Part shown: positions 47,848 to 53,086 of the stretch, piece by piece | Numbering within the stretch: the stretch's first letter is position 1 | Layout of the letters: every line of letters begins with the position of its first letter | DNA from: a virus | Length of the DNA: 64,000 bases | Virus record (IMG/VR): IMGVR_UViG_3300029922_000001 | Coordinates: 124,001-188,000 of that record | Reading direction: 5' to 3' (one strand) | Notes under the pieces: generated by a model | What the model saw: the letters and a program-made list of their open reading frames with translations, nothing else | Told to the model about the DNA's origin: nothing | Databases searched by the model: none | Program-made: the position numbers and the translations under genes

Positions 47848-47877
47848 TTGACAAACTTCAGAGATTGTGGATATAAT
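47848..47877 (+). promoter_or_regulatory. Consensus sigma70-type promoter of the tRNA array
   Basis: TTGACA (47848-47853), an 18-bp spacer and TATAAT (47872-47877). This is the best -35/-10 pair in the window and implies transcription by host vegetative RNA polymerase, probably early. Confidence 0.85.
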
Positions 47878-47886
47878 ATCAGTGTT

Positions 47887-47925
47887 ATGAAAACTATGGA
47901 CTTGAAACTTAAACGTAAGCGTTAA
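47887..47925 (+). CDS. 12-codon leader peptide upstream of the tRNAs
   Basis: ATG at 47887, 9 nt after the -10 box, encodes MKTMDLKLKRKR and ends with TAA. Seven of the 12 residues are Lys, Arg or Leu, with a Lys/Arg cluster at the end. It overlaps one arm of the outer stem 47895-47903/47972-47980, so its translation would affect that fold. The array downstream makes tRNA-Lys. A leader-peptide control is inference; it may be chance. Confidence 0.35.
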   Translation: MKTMDLKLKRKR

Positions 47926-47980
47926 TTTCTTCTCTCCCAAATTTTGCGGAGTGGAAGAATTCCTCTGCAAAAAGTCCATA
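47895..47980 (+). promoter_or_regulatory. Structured leader RNA before the tRNA array
   Basis: TATGGACTT (47895-47903) pairs perfectly with AAGTCCATA (47972-47980). Inside it TTTTGCGGAG (47942-47951) pairs with CTCTGCAAAA with one G-U. The nested stems lie between the promoter and the first tRNA and overlap the leader ORF. No U-tract follows, so it is not a plain terminator. Confidence 0.5.
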
Positions 47981-48046
47981 ATATTTTCCATCTTATTTAC
48001 TTATGTAGAGGTCATCGTGTGTAGTGATCTTTAATTTTTAGTATAT

Positions 48047-48117
48047 GGGGATGTAGCTCGACGGTCGAGTTAGAGCCTTTTAAGCTCAAGGCGTGGGTTC
48101 GATTCCCTCCGTCCTCA
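48047..48117 (+). tRNA. tRNA-Lys (UUU)
   Basis: 71 nt. Acceptor GGGGATG pairs with CGTCCTC (two G-U), D-arm GCTC/GAGT with a 7-nt loop, anticodon loop CTTTTAA with anticodon UUU, T-arm with loop TTCGATT, discriminator A. The anticodon stem has four pairs plus an A-A mismatch at 27-43, and the T-stem has a T-T mismatch, so it is less regular than a typical tRNA. A different D-arm pairing is possible but gives an 8-nt anticodon loop. CCA is not fully encoded; CCGAGA follows. Confidence 0.7.
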
Positions 48118-48127
48118 CCGAGAATAT

Positions 48128-48198
48128 GGGAAGTTAGTTCAATGGTAGAGCGGGAGAATCTAAATCTCCTAATGAGGGTTCGATTCCCTCACTTCCCA
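48128..48198 (+). tRNA. Suppressor tRNA, anticodon CUA (reads UAG)
   Basis: 71 nt and well formed: acceptor GGGAAGT/ACTTCCC (7 pairs), D-stem GTTC/GAGC, anticodon stem GGAGA/TCTCC, loop ATCTAAA with anticodon CTA at 48160-48162, T-arm GAGGG TTCGATT CCCTC, discriminator A. It therefore decodes the amber stop UAG. The amino acid it carries cannot be told from the sequence. Followed by CCGAGA instead of CCA. Confidence 0.88.
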
Positions 48199-48211
48199 CC
48201 GAGATAAATAT

Positions 48212-48284
48212 GGGAATAAAGCATAAAGGGTGATGCAGTTGGCTCTTAACCTTCAGAACCTGGGCTCGACCCCCGGTGTTCCCA
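48212..48284 (+). tRNA. tRNA-Lys (CUU), irregular anticodon stem
   Basis: 73 nt. Acceptor GGGAATA/TGTTCCC, D-stem GCAT/ATGC, anticodon loop CTCTTAA (CUU at 48255-48257 region, bases 48245-48247), T-stem CTGGG/CCCGG with loop CTCGACC. The anticodon stem GTTGG/CCTTC has two adjacent T-T mismatches, and T54 is replaced by C. It may be weakly functional, degenerate or a decoy. Followed by CGAGA. Confidence 0.65.
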
Positions 48285-48294
48285 CGAGAAATAT

Positions 48295-48367
48295 GGGGAT
48301 ATAACTCAATTGGTAGAGTGGCAGACTCTTAATCTGTAAGTTTGGGGTTCAAGTCCCCATGTCCCTA
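48295..48367 (+). tRNA. tRNA-Lys (CUU)
   Basis: 73 nt and regular: acceptor GGGGATA/TGTCCCT (G-U at the first pair), D-stem ACTC/GAGT, anticodon stem GCAGA/TCTGT, loop CTCTTAA with anticodon CUU, T-arm TGGGG TTCAAGT CCCCA, discriminator A. Followed by CGAGA. It has the same anticodon as the irregular tRNA just upstream. Confidence 0.9.
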
Positions 48368-48376
48368 CGAGAGCAA

Positions 48377-48701
48377 TTTGAATTTTGGGAAGTTGGCTTA
48401 GAAACAGCTATCTTATAATGAGTGTCAAGTGGAATGCATCAGGACGAATATAGGTATGAGAAATCTGAATAATCTATCGTGCGCGGTAGATTAATACTGA
48501 AATTCGGTTGGTACTGATGTCGTGTCTCAGCTATCCCAGCATGAGGACGTAGAACCACAGGGGAAGGACAAGTGCAGTATTAATAATATGTTTGGTAGGC
48601 GAAGCTACCGAACTAAGTAGAGGAAGGTAAGGGATAGGATATTCTACAATGTTATTAATGACCCTTAGAGACTTTGGCGTAGTAGCACACCAAAATTCAA
48701 A
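48377..48701 (+). ncRNA. Large structured non-coding RNA inside the tRNA array, class unknown
   Basis: About 325 nt closed by a perfect 12-bp stem: TTTGAATTTTGG (48377-48388) with CCAAAATTCAAA (48690-48701). Internal helices include TAATCTATCG/CGGTAGATTA (48470-48493, one G-U, 4-nt loop), TTTGGTAG/CTACCGAA near 48590-48615, GTAGA/TCTAC, and a long-range TATTAATAATAT/ATGTTATTAATG pairing. No long ORF is present. It is followed by ACGAGA, as the neighbouring tRNAs are, so it is probably cut from the same transcript. Ornate phage RNAs near tRNAs (GOLLD, ROOL) are known but are larger, and I cannot match it to either, to RNase P, to tmRNA or to a group I intron. Confidence 0.7.
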
Positions 48702-48712
48702 ACGAGATGTAA

Positions 48713-48808
48713 GGGGGTATAGCTTAGTGGTTAAAGCTGGAGACTTTTGGAGTATTTCATGGAATATTGCAAAATCTCTAGACTAGGGTTCGATTCCCTG
48801 TGCCCCTA
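48713..48808 (+). tRNA. tRNA-like gene with a 24-nt insertion in the anticodon loop
   Basis: 96 nt. Acceptor GGGGGTA/TGCCCCT, D-stem GCTT/AAGC, anticodon stem GGAGA/TCTCT, T-arm TAGGG TTCGATT CCCTG and discriminator A are all normal. The anticodon loop is 31 nt instead of 7. The extra bases fold further (TTTTG with CAAAA, then AGTATTT with GAATATT around CATG), making a long hairpin. Removing 24 nt could leave a CTTTTAA loop (Lys, UUU) among other options. It is an intron-containing tRNA, a non-decoding decoy or a pseudogene. Followed by CCGAGA. Confidence 0.6.
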
Positions 48809-48832
48809 CCGAGATTAAGACAAGTTTTATAT

Positions 48833-48840
48833 GTATAAAC
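48833..48840 (+). promoter_or_regulatory. -10-like box of a leaderless gene
   Basis: GTATAAAC; TATAAA (48834-48839) ends 7 nt before ATG 48847, just after the last tRNA-like gene. Confidence 0.5.
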
Positions 48841-48846
48841 ACAAGT

Positions 48847-49176
48847 ATGTGCTGTAATAATTTTGAATATAATATACATCTAGGTCACCCTGTAGACTTA
48901 GAAATTGCCAAATACAAAACAATTAAACTTCTTCCTCGTCACCGAAAAATAAGTCCCTTAATTACGTGGATTATTAGAGATGATGATGGAACAGTACTGG
49001 GCACTACAGAAACTCATGGTTTAGAAATGAATGATCCAGAAATTAAGGGGATTTTACAAGAAGCTAAAGAAGCTTATCAATATAGAAATAGACTTTATGT
49101 TAAGTATGATACATGTAAAGATGAGTACGATAAGCTTGCCGTATTAACTACAATAAGATATGATTATCATACTTGA
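48847..49176 (+). CDS. Unknown 109-residue protein
   Basis: Not recognised. The central part has a strand-rich stretch (ISPLITWIIRDDDGTVLGTT) followed by a charged helix. The start is set by a TATAAA box 7 nt upstream. It ends with TGA and overlaps the ATP-grasp gene by 17 bases, so the two are translationally coupled. It may be an accessory of that enzyme. Confidence 0.65.
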   Translation: MCCNNFEYNIHLGHPVDLEIAKYKTIKLLPRHRKISPLITWIIRDDDGTVLGTTETHGLEMNDPEIKGILQEAKEAYQYRNRLYVKYDTCKDEYDKLAVLTTIRYDYHT

Positions 49177-50020
49177 CGATGCTGCAAACCAAGATATTAA
49201 TGATACAGTATCAATGATCGCTAGTAGAATGGGAATGAATAACGTATATCATATTCCAGATCGTGACGATTTAACATACGATGAACTTCTATGGCATATT
49301 CCCACAAAAGATGATCCTGAAAAGGCAATTTGGATCGGTTACATTCCTTTACAAGACAAATACGATGATCTTTATCAAGAATTGAAGAATAAAAACATTT
49401 ATTTAGTTAATGATCCTAAACAACATCAAAAAGCTATGGAATTTGACTTGTTTTATCCTATTATCAGAGAATACACACCACAAAGCGTAACTATAACTAA
49501 TATTGTGTCTTGTAAAACTGTTGCTAAAATTTTAGGATTTCCCATATTTGTAAAAGGTGCAATAAAATCAGAAAAAGAAAAAGGTATTAAAGCTTGTAAA
49601 GCAGACAATTTAGAAGAACTCAAAACTTTAGTAGATCCAATTTTGAAACAAACTTATAGGTCTAGAAATAAAGCTGTTTGCCGTAAATATGTCCCATTAA
49701 AATATGTTAAAAAAACTCCTGGTGATTTTCCTATAGGTAGAGAATATCGTTATTTGATGTATTGTAATAAAATTATAACAAGTGGCTATTATTGGGGCGT
49801 AGAAGATGAGTTATCTAAATTAAGTCATTCTGAAAAACAAGAAGTTGATAATTTAGCTATTATGATTTCTAAAAAATTACAAATACCTTTAATTGCTATA
49901 GATATTGGACAGCTTGATTCTGGAGAATGGATTGTAATTGAAGTTGGCGATCCCCAATGTTGTGGAGTATCACATTCGATGGCTTTTGAATTTTGGAATA
50001 AAATAGTTGTATATGAATAA
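49160..50020 (+). CDS. ATP-grasp ligase-like enzyme (R2K-type)
   Basis: 286 residues. The C-terminal two thirds show an ATP-grasp pattern: ILGFPIFVKGAIKSEKEKG (nucleotide-binding Lys), GREYRYLMYCNKIITSGYYW, and the metal-binding strand IAIDIGQLDSGEWIVIEVGD near residues 248-267. The REYR arrangement is like the R2K clade, which occurs in phages and has been proposed to modify peptides or proteins by carboxylate-amine ligation. No substrate can be inferred. The gene starts inside the preceding one (17-base overlap), overlaps the following one by 8 bases, and lies right after the tRNA array. Confidence 0.75.
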   Translation: MIIILDDAANQDINDTVSMIASRMGMNNVYHIPDRDDLTYDELLWHIPTKDDPEKAIWIGYIPLQDKYDDLYQELKNKNIYLVNDPKQHQKAMEFDLFYPIIREYTPQSVTITNIVSCKTVAKILGFPIFVKGAIKSEKEKGIKACKADNLEELKTLVDPILKQTYRSRNKAVCRKYVPLKYVKKTPGDFPIGREYRYLMYCNKIITSGYYWGVEDELSKLSHSEKQEVDNLAIMISKKLQIPLIAIDIGQLDSGEWIVIEVGDPQCCGVSHSMAFEFWNKIVVYE

Positions 50021-50369
50021 CATGTCTAAAAAGAAAACCAATACAGAAAAATATAAAGAATTTCATAAAAAGCTTTCTAAAGTTAATAAAATTGAATTAT
50101 GGTCTTTAGATTACACTATTGGTGTTTTCTTATATCATAGGATCAAAGCATATCGTCAATTAGCCATTGTAAGATGGGGCGGTATTACTGAAGATAAGCA
50201 TTACTACGAAAGATACAGTAAGCTTCTTAAAGATTTGGAAAAAATGGAAGAAGGATTTGGAATTATAGCTAATGAAGAAACTTATTTTAATGATAGACCT
50301 GAAGATGTTAAAAAAGTTGATAAAGCATTAAAGTTATTAAAGAAGAATTTTAGGCAATTATGGTATTAA
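50013..50369 (+). CDS. Unknown small basic helical protein
   Basis: 118 residues from ATG 50013; ATG 50022 is an alternative start, and an upstream TTG is unsupported. Lys-rich N-terminus (MSKKKTNTEKYKEFHKKLSK) and predicted helices throughout, with no membrane segment. It overlaps the end of the ATP-grasp gene by 8 bases, giving a three-gene coupled unit. Function not recognised. Confidence 0.6.
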   Translation: MNNMSKKKTNTEKYKEFHKKLSKVNKIELWSLDYTIGVFLYHRIKAYRQLAIVRWGGITEDKHYYERYSKLLKDLEKMEEGFGIIANEETYFNDRPEDVKKVDKALKLLKKNFRQLWY

Positions 50370-50413
50370 TCACATGCAGTGGATTTTTAACTTTGTAAAA
50401 TAAAATAGTTACT

Positions 50414-50422
50414 GTATAAATA
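50414..50422 (+). promoter_or_regulatory. T4-late-type promoter TATAAATA
   Basis: GTATAAATA contains an exact TATAAATA (50415-50422), the T4 late consensus. It lies 110 nt before the capsid-like gene and gives the longest leader in the window. Confidence 0.55.
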
Positions 50423-50453
50423 AAACTGAGTACTATCCAAGCAAAATATTATC

Positions 50454-50494
50454 AAAAACAATGTCGTAGATCCTACGCGGAATCGGTTGTTTTT
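50454..50494 (+). promoter_or_regulatory. Leader hairpin, possible attenuator
   Basis: AAAAACAA (50454-50461) pairs perfectly with TTGTTTTT (50487-50494), enclosing a second hairpin CGTAG-ATC-CTACG (50465-50477). The T-run at the 3' side could allow termination. It lies between the TATAAATA box and the ribosome site of the following gene. Confidence 0.4.
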
Positions 50495-50531
50495 AAATAA
50501 TATTAGTCAACGCAGAAAACTCAGGAAATAT

Positions 50532-51458
50532 ATGAGTAAAAACTTAAATATAATTAAAACAAGCATTCCTTATATACCAATTGGAAGGAAATTACTATTT
50601 GTTGATCATACAACAAAAGGGGACACGAAATATTATTCTCGGGATATATCTTGTAAAGCCTGGAGAAAAAAATGTAGGGAGGGAGTCCCTACTATGATAG
50701 TCGAACATGAATCTTTATTTATACAAACTATAACAATAGGAACTGTTGCAACAGCGACTAGGCAAGAAGTTTATAGTTGTGAATATGATTTAGAAGAAAG
50801 AATAGATGCGCAAGCTCGCCAAGGTATCAATATAGAAGAAGATACGCTAATATTTGAAGTACTAGAAACTGGTGCTAGAAAAACATTAACAAGAGAAACA
50901 TTAACTTGTTCTGATTTAATGACTGCTATTGGTCTTTTATGGAATCATTTAGTTCCGCCAAATAAAATAGTAATGTCACCTAAAAAGTTTTATGAACTAT
51001 TAGATGATCCACGTCTTAGATTCTTTACGGAAATATCCGAAGAAGAAAAGAAAACTAATCCAGTATGGGGAACTTTTAAAGAATTCCCTATATATGTATC
51101 TGCTCTTTTGGGTAATAAAGTTTTTGTGTTAAGCAATCCTGAATTAGTTGGTGTTATACCAATTGACAAAGATGTTGATGTAATAACCGAATTTGAAATT
51201 AGAAAAATTCGTGATGAAAATCTTTATTATGAAATTCTTGGGGCAGGAGTAATTAATGATTACTCTATTGTTGTGATTAATGTTATTGGTGCAGACAAAG
51301 ATATAGAAACTGTTAATACTTTTGGCGCAACTCTTACTCCTTTAGGTGCTGCTAAGACATTATCAGGAGACACAAAGAAAAAACAAATAATCTCTGATCA
51401 AACATGTACTAAGGACACGCAAGAAGGAGAATCACTAGATAAAATAAAGGGAAATTAA
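50532..51458 (+). CDS. Putative HK97-fold capsid-like protein, weak assignment
   Basis: 308 residues from ATG 50532, which has AGGAAA 3 nt upstream; an in-frame TTG 15 codons earlier lies in the leader hairpin. The second half (KIVMSPKKFYELLDDPRLRF, TFKEFPIYVSALLGNKVFVL, NPELVGVIPIDKDVDVI, GVINDYSIVVINV) follows the pattern of the C-terminal half of HK97-type major capsid proteins. The first 100 residues do not help. The resemblance is by eye and the gene is far from the tail genes, so it could be a minor head protein, a capsid paralogue or something else. The 45-residue Lys/Thr-rich C-terminus is probably disordered. A T4-late-like promoter supports late expression. Confidence 0.6.
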   Translation: MSKNLNIIKTSIPYIPIGRKLLFVDHTTKGDTKYYSRDISCKAWRKKCREGVPTMIVEHESLFIQTITIGTVATATRQEVYSCEYDLEERIDAQARQGINIEEDTLIFEVLETGARKTLTRETLTCSDLMTAIGLLWNHLVPPNKIVMSPKKFYELLDDPRLRFFTEISEEEKKTNPVWGTFKEFPIYVSALLGNKVFVLSNPELVGVIPIDKDVDVITEFEIRKIRDENLYYEILGAGVINDYSIVVINVIGADKDIETVNTFGATLTPLGAAKTLSGDTKKKQIISDQTCTKDTQEGESLDKIKGN

Positions 51459-51463
51459 TCTAT

Positions 51464-51498
51464 CTCGACACTATTCCCATTATTTTATTGGGAACCGA
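51464..51498. terminator. Weak hairpin between converging genes
   Basis: TTCCCA (51474-51479) pairs with TGGGAA (51489-51494), flanked by CTCG and CGAG. It lies between two converging stop codons, but U-tracts are missing. Confidence 0.3.
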
Positions 51499-51501
51499 GT
51501 A

Positions 51502-51882
51502 TTAAATGTCATCCAACGTCATTTGCCTTGTTTTAGGCGTTATTTTGGCTTTTCTGACGCTCTTATGTACTTTTACGGGTAATTCATCACCTTCGTACTT
51601 TAAGTCCTCTATAGCGATATAATATTTATCGGGAAGATACTCAGCATACCCAACATACTTCTTTTGCCAGTAGATTTTTAAATAATCAGGCGTGGTTCTG
51701 TATTCAATATAATAAACCTTATCAATCCAATCCGAAGTGAGTCTATATTTTTGTTCATCAGGGATATAAATTAAATCCCAGTTCAAATGTTTTTTATCAA
51801 ACTCATAATATGCTCCACGTCCACCATGAACTATGCAATTTGCAGCGGTAGCTATAGCAACTCCTGAATGAGATTGAAACAT
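51502..51882 (-). CDS. Unknown 126-residue protein
   Basis: Not recognised. Aromatic-rich middle (KVYYIEYRTTPDYLKIYWQK, then YVGYAEYLPDKYYIAI) suggesting a small beta-sheet domain, a basic stretch, and the C-terminal end RQMTLDDI. Expressed from a TATAAT box 5 nt before its ATG, divergent from and overlapping the promoter of the Thg1-like gene. The convergent neighbour is the capsid-like gene. Confidence 0.65.
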   Translation of the reverse strand: MFQSHSGVAIATAANCIVHGGRGAYYEFDKKHLNWDLIYIPDEQKYRLTSDWIDKVYYIEYRTTPDYLKIYWQKKYVGYAEYLPDKYYIAIEDLKYEGDELPVKVHKSVRKAKITPKTRQMTLDDI

Positions 51883-51902
51883 AACTTATTATATGCTATA
51901 AT
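51874..51902 (+). promoter_or_regulatory. Sigma70-type promoter of the Thg1-like gene
   Basis: TTGAAA (51874-51879), 17-bp spacer, TATAAT (51897-51902), then 6 nt to ATG 51909. A complete promoter with a predicted leaderless start. Confidence 0.6.
51888..51893 (-). promoter_or_regulatory. -10 box of the 126-residue gene
   Basis: TATAAT on the reverse strand ends 5 nt before the ATG at 51882. It lies inside the spacer of the Thg1-like promoter, so the two promoters compete. Confidence 0.5.
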
Positions 51903-51908
51903 AATCCC

Positions 51909-52703
51909 ATGAAACAAGATAAAGATGCTTTAGGCAACAGAATGAAGGATCATGAACACCGAACACGGATTTTACTTCCGCGTAGAACAAATACAATGAT
52001 TAGGCTTGATGGAAAAGCTTTTCATACCTTTACAAAAGGATTCAAACGTCCTTTTGATACGGATTTAATGAATATCATGAATCAAACAGCATTAGAAACA
52101 TGTTCTACAATTCAAGGTGCCAAGTTTGCTTATGTTCAATCTGATGAAATTACTATTTTGGTTACAGATTACGAAACTGATGCATGGTTTGATGGTAATA
52201 TCCAGAAGATGACATCAATTTCAGCTTCTTATGCAACATCTGCGTTCAATGCTCATTATGGTAAATACATTTACGATCAAAATCCTAGCGAGTTTGACCC
52301 CTTAAAGGTTAAAAAAGCTAATTTTGATAGCCGTGTATGGACTTTAGCTGATCCTAATGAAGTTATTAATGTTTTAATTTGGAGACAACAAGATTGTGTA
52401 AAAAATAGTATTTCTATGGCAGCACAATCAATGTTCTCTCAGAAAGAATTGCAAAATAAGCATTCTGACGACATGCAAGAGATGATGTGGCAAAAAGGCG
52501 TCAATTGGAATGATTATACTGTTGGCGAAAAGCGTGGTCGTTTTATCGAAAAGATTTCCACACAAAAGGATATCGAATACATAGATAAGCGAACTGGTGA
52601 AAAACATATCAAAGAAGGTGTTATTCGATCTAAATGGAAAGTCGTAGAACCACCAACTTTTTCAACAGACAAAGACTTTATTCGTCGTTTCATGCCCATT
52701 TAA
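51909..52703 (+). CDS. Thg1-like 3'-5' nucleotidyltransferase (tRNA-His guanylyltransferase family)
   Basis: 264 residues, the normal family length. Signature motifs are present: IRLDGKAFHTFTKGF with metal ligand Asp34, and YVQSDEITIL with Asp79. The N-terminal NRMKDHEHRTR stretch is also typical. Thg1 adds G-1 to tRNA-His; Thg1-like proteins in bacteria, archaea and phages add nucleotides 3'-to-5' to repair truncated tRNA 5' ends. No tRNA-His is encoded in the window, so 5' repair of phage or host tRNAs is more likely than G-1 addition. Its own promoter has -35 and -10 boxes. It converges with and overlaps by 4 bases the next reverse gene. Confidence 0.9.
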   Translation: MKQDKDALGNRMKDHEHRTRILLPRRTNTMIRLDGKAFHTFTKGFKRPFDTDLMNIMNQTALETCSTIQGAKFAYVQSDEITILVTDYETDAWFDGNIQKMTSISASYATSAFNAHYGKYIYDQNPSEFDPLKVKKANFDSRVWTLADPNEVINVLIWRQQDCVKNSISMAAQSMFSQKELQNKHSDDMQEMMWQKGVNWNDYTVGEKRGRFIEKISTQKDIEYIDKRTGEKHIKEGVIRSKWKVVEPPTFSTDKDFIRRFMPI

Positions 52704-53065
52704 TGGTAAAATGGCTTATTGAATGCAGTATTGTAGTTAGTAAGATCCTTTAAGTGCTTGATGGCTATTTTATCTAGATCATAGTAATTTATTTTACCAG
52801 TATGTTCGATTAAAATAGCCTTCATAAGCTTAGTCACTGGACAATATATGTTAGAAAATATAATATAGTGACATAAATCGGAATATTTTTTAGCCAACGC
52901 GATAGCTTCATTAGCATTATAGAATGCTTTACTATTACACCAACAATAACAAGATTCGGTAGGTGGTTGTGTGTCACAGTAATATACTAAATCTTGAGTA
53001 GAAGAAATTGTAAAATTATCTTCTTGGAATAAATGTTTTGCTATATGATCGTCACCGATAATCAT
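52700..53065 (-). CDS. Unknown 121-residue protein
   Basis: Not recognised. It contains a Cys-rich stretch (YYCDTQPPTESCYCWCNSK) that could bind a metal, and an Ala/Lys helix after it. The true start is ATG 53065: a TATAAT box (53072-53077, reverse) ends 6 nt before it, while an in-frame TTG five codons upstream lies in that box. The second TnpB element is inserted directly upstream of this promoter, so any -35 region may have been displaced. Confidence 0.6.
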   Translation of the reverse strand: MIIGDDHIAKHLFQEDNFTISSTQDLVYYCDTQPPTESCYCWCNSKAFYNANEAIALAKKYSDLCHYIIFSNIYCPVTKLMKAILIEHTGKINYYDLDKIAIKHLKDLTNYNTAFNKPFYH

Positions 53066-53071
53066 ATAGCA

Positions 53072-53077
53072 ATTATA
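53072..53077 (-). promoter_or_regulatory. -10 box of the 121-residue gene
   Basis: TATAAT on the reverse strand (within TGTATAATT) ends 6 nt before ATG 53065. The TnpB element's left end (TTTAAA) begins 10 bp away. Confidence 0.5.
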
Positions 53078-53086
53078 CAAAATATT

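Noticed and set aside
48377-48701. Structured RNA as a tmRNA, RNase P RNA or group I intron
   Set aside because: No tRNA-like 3' end with a T-loop, no RNase P core sequence that I can recognise, and no P7/guanosine-site elements or split tRNA exons around it.
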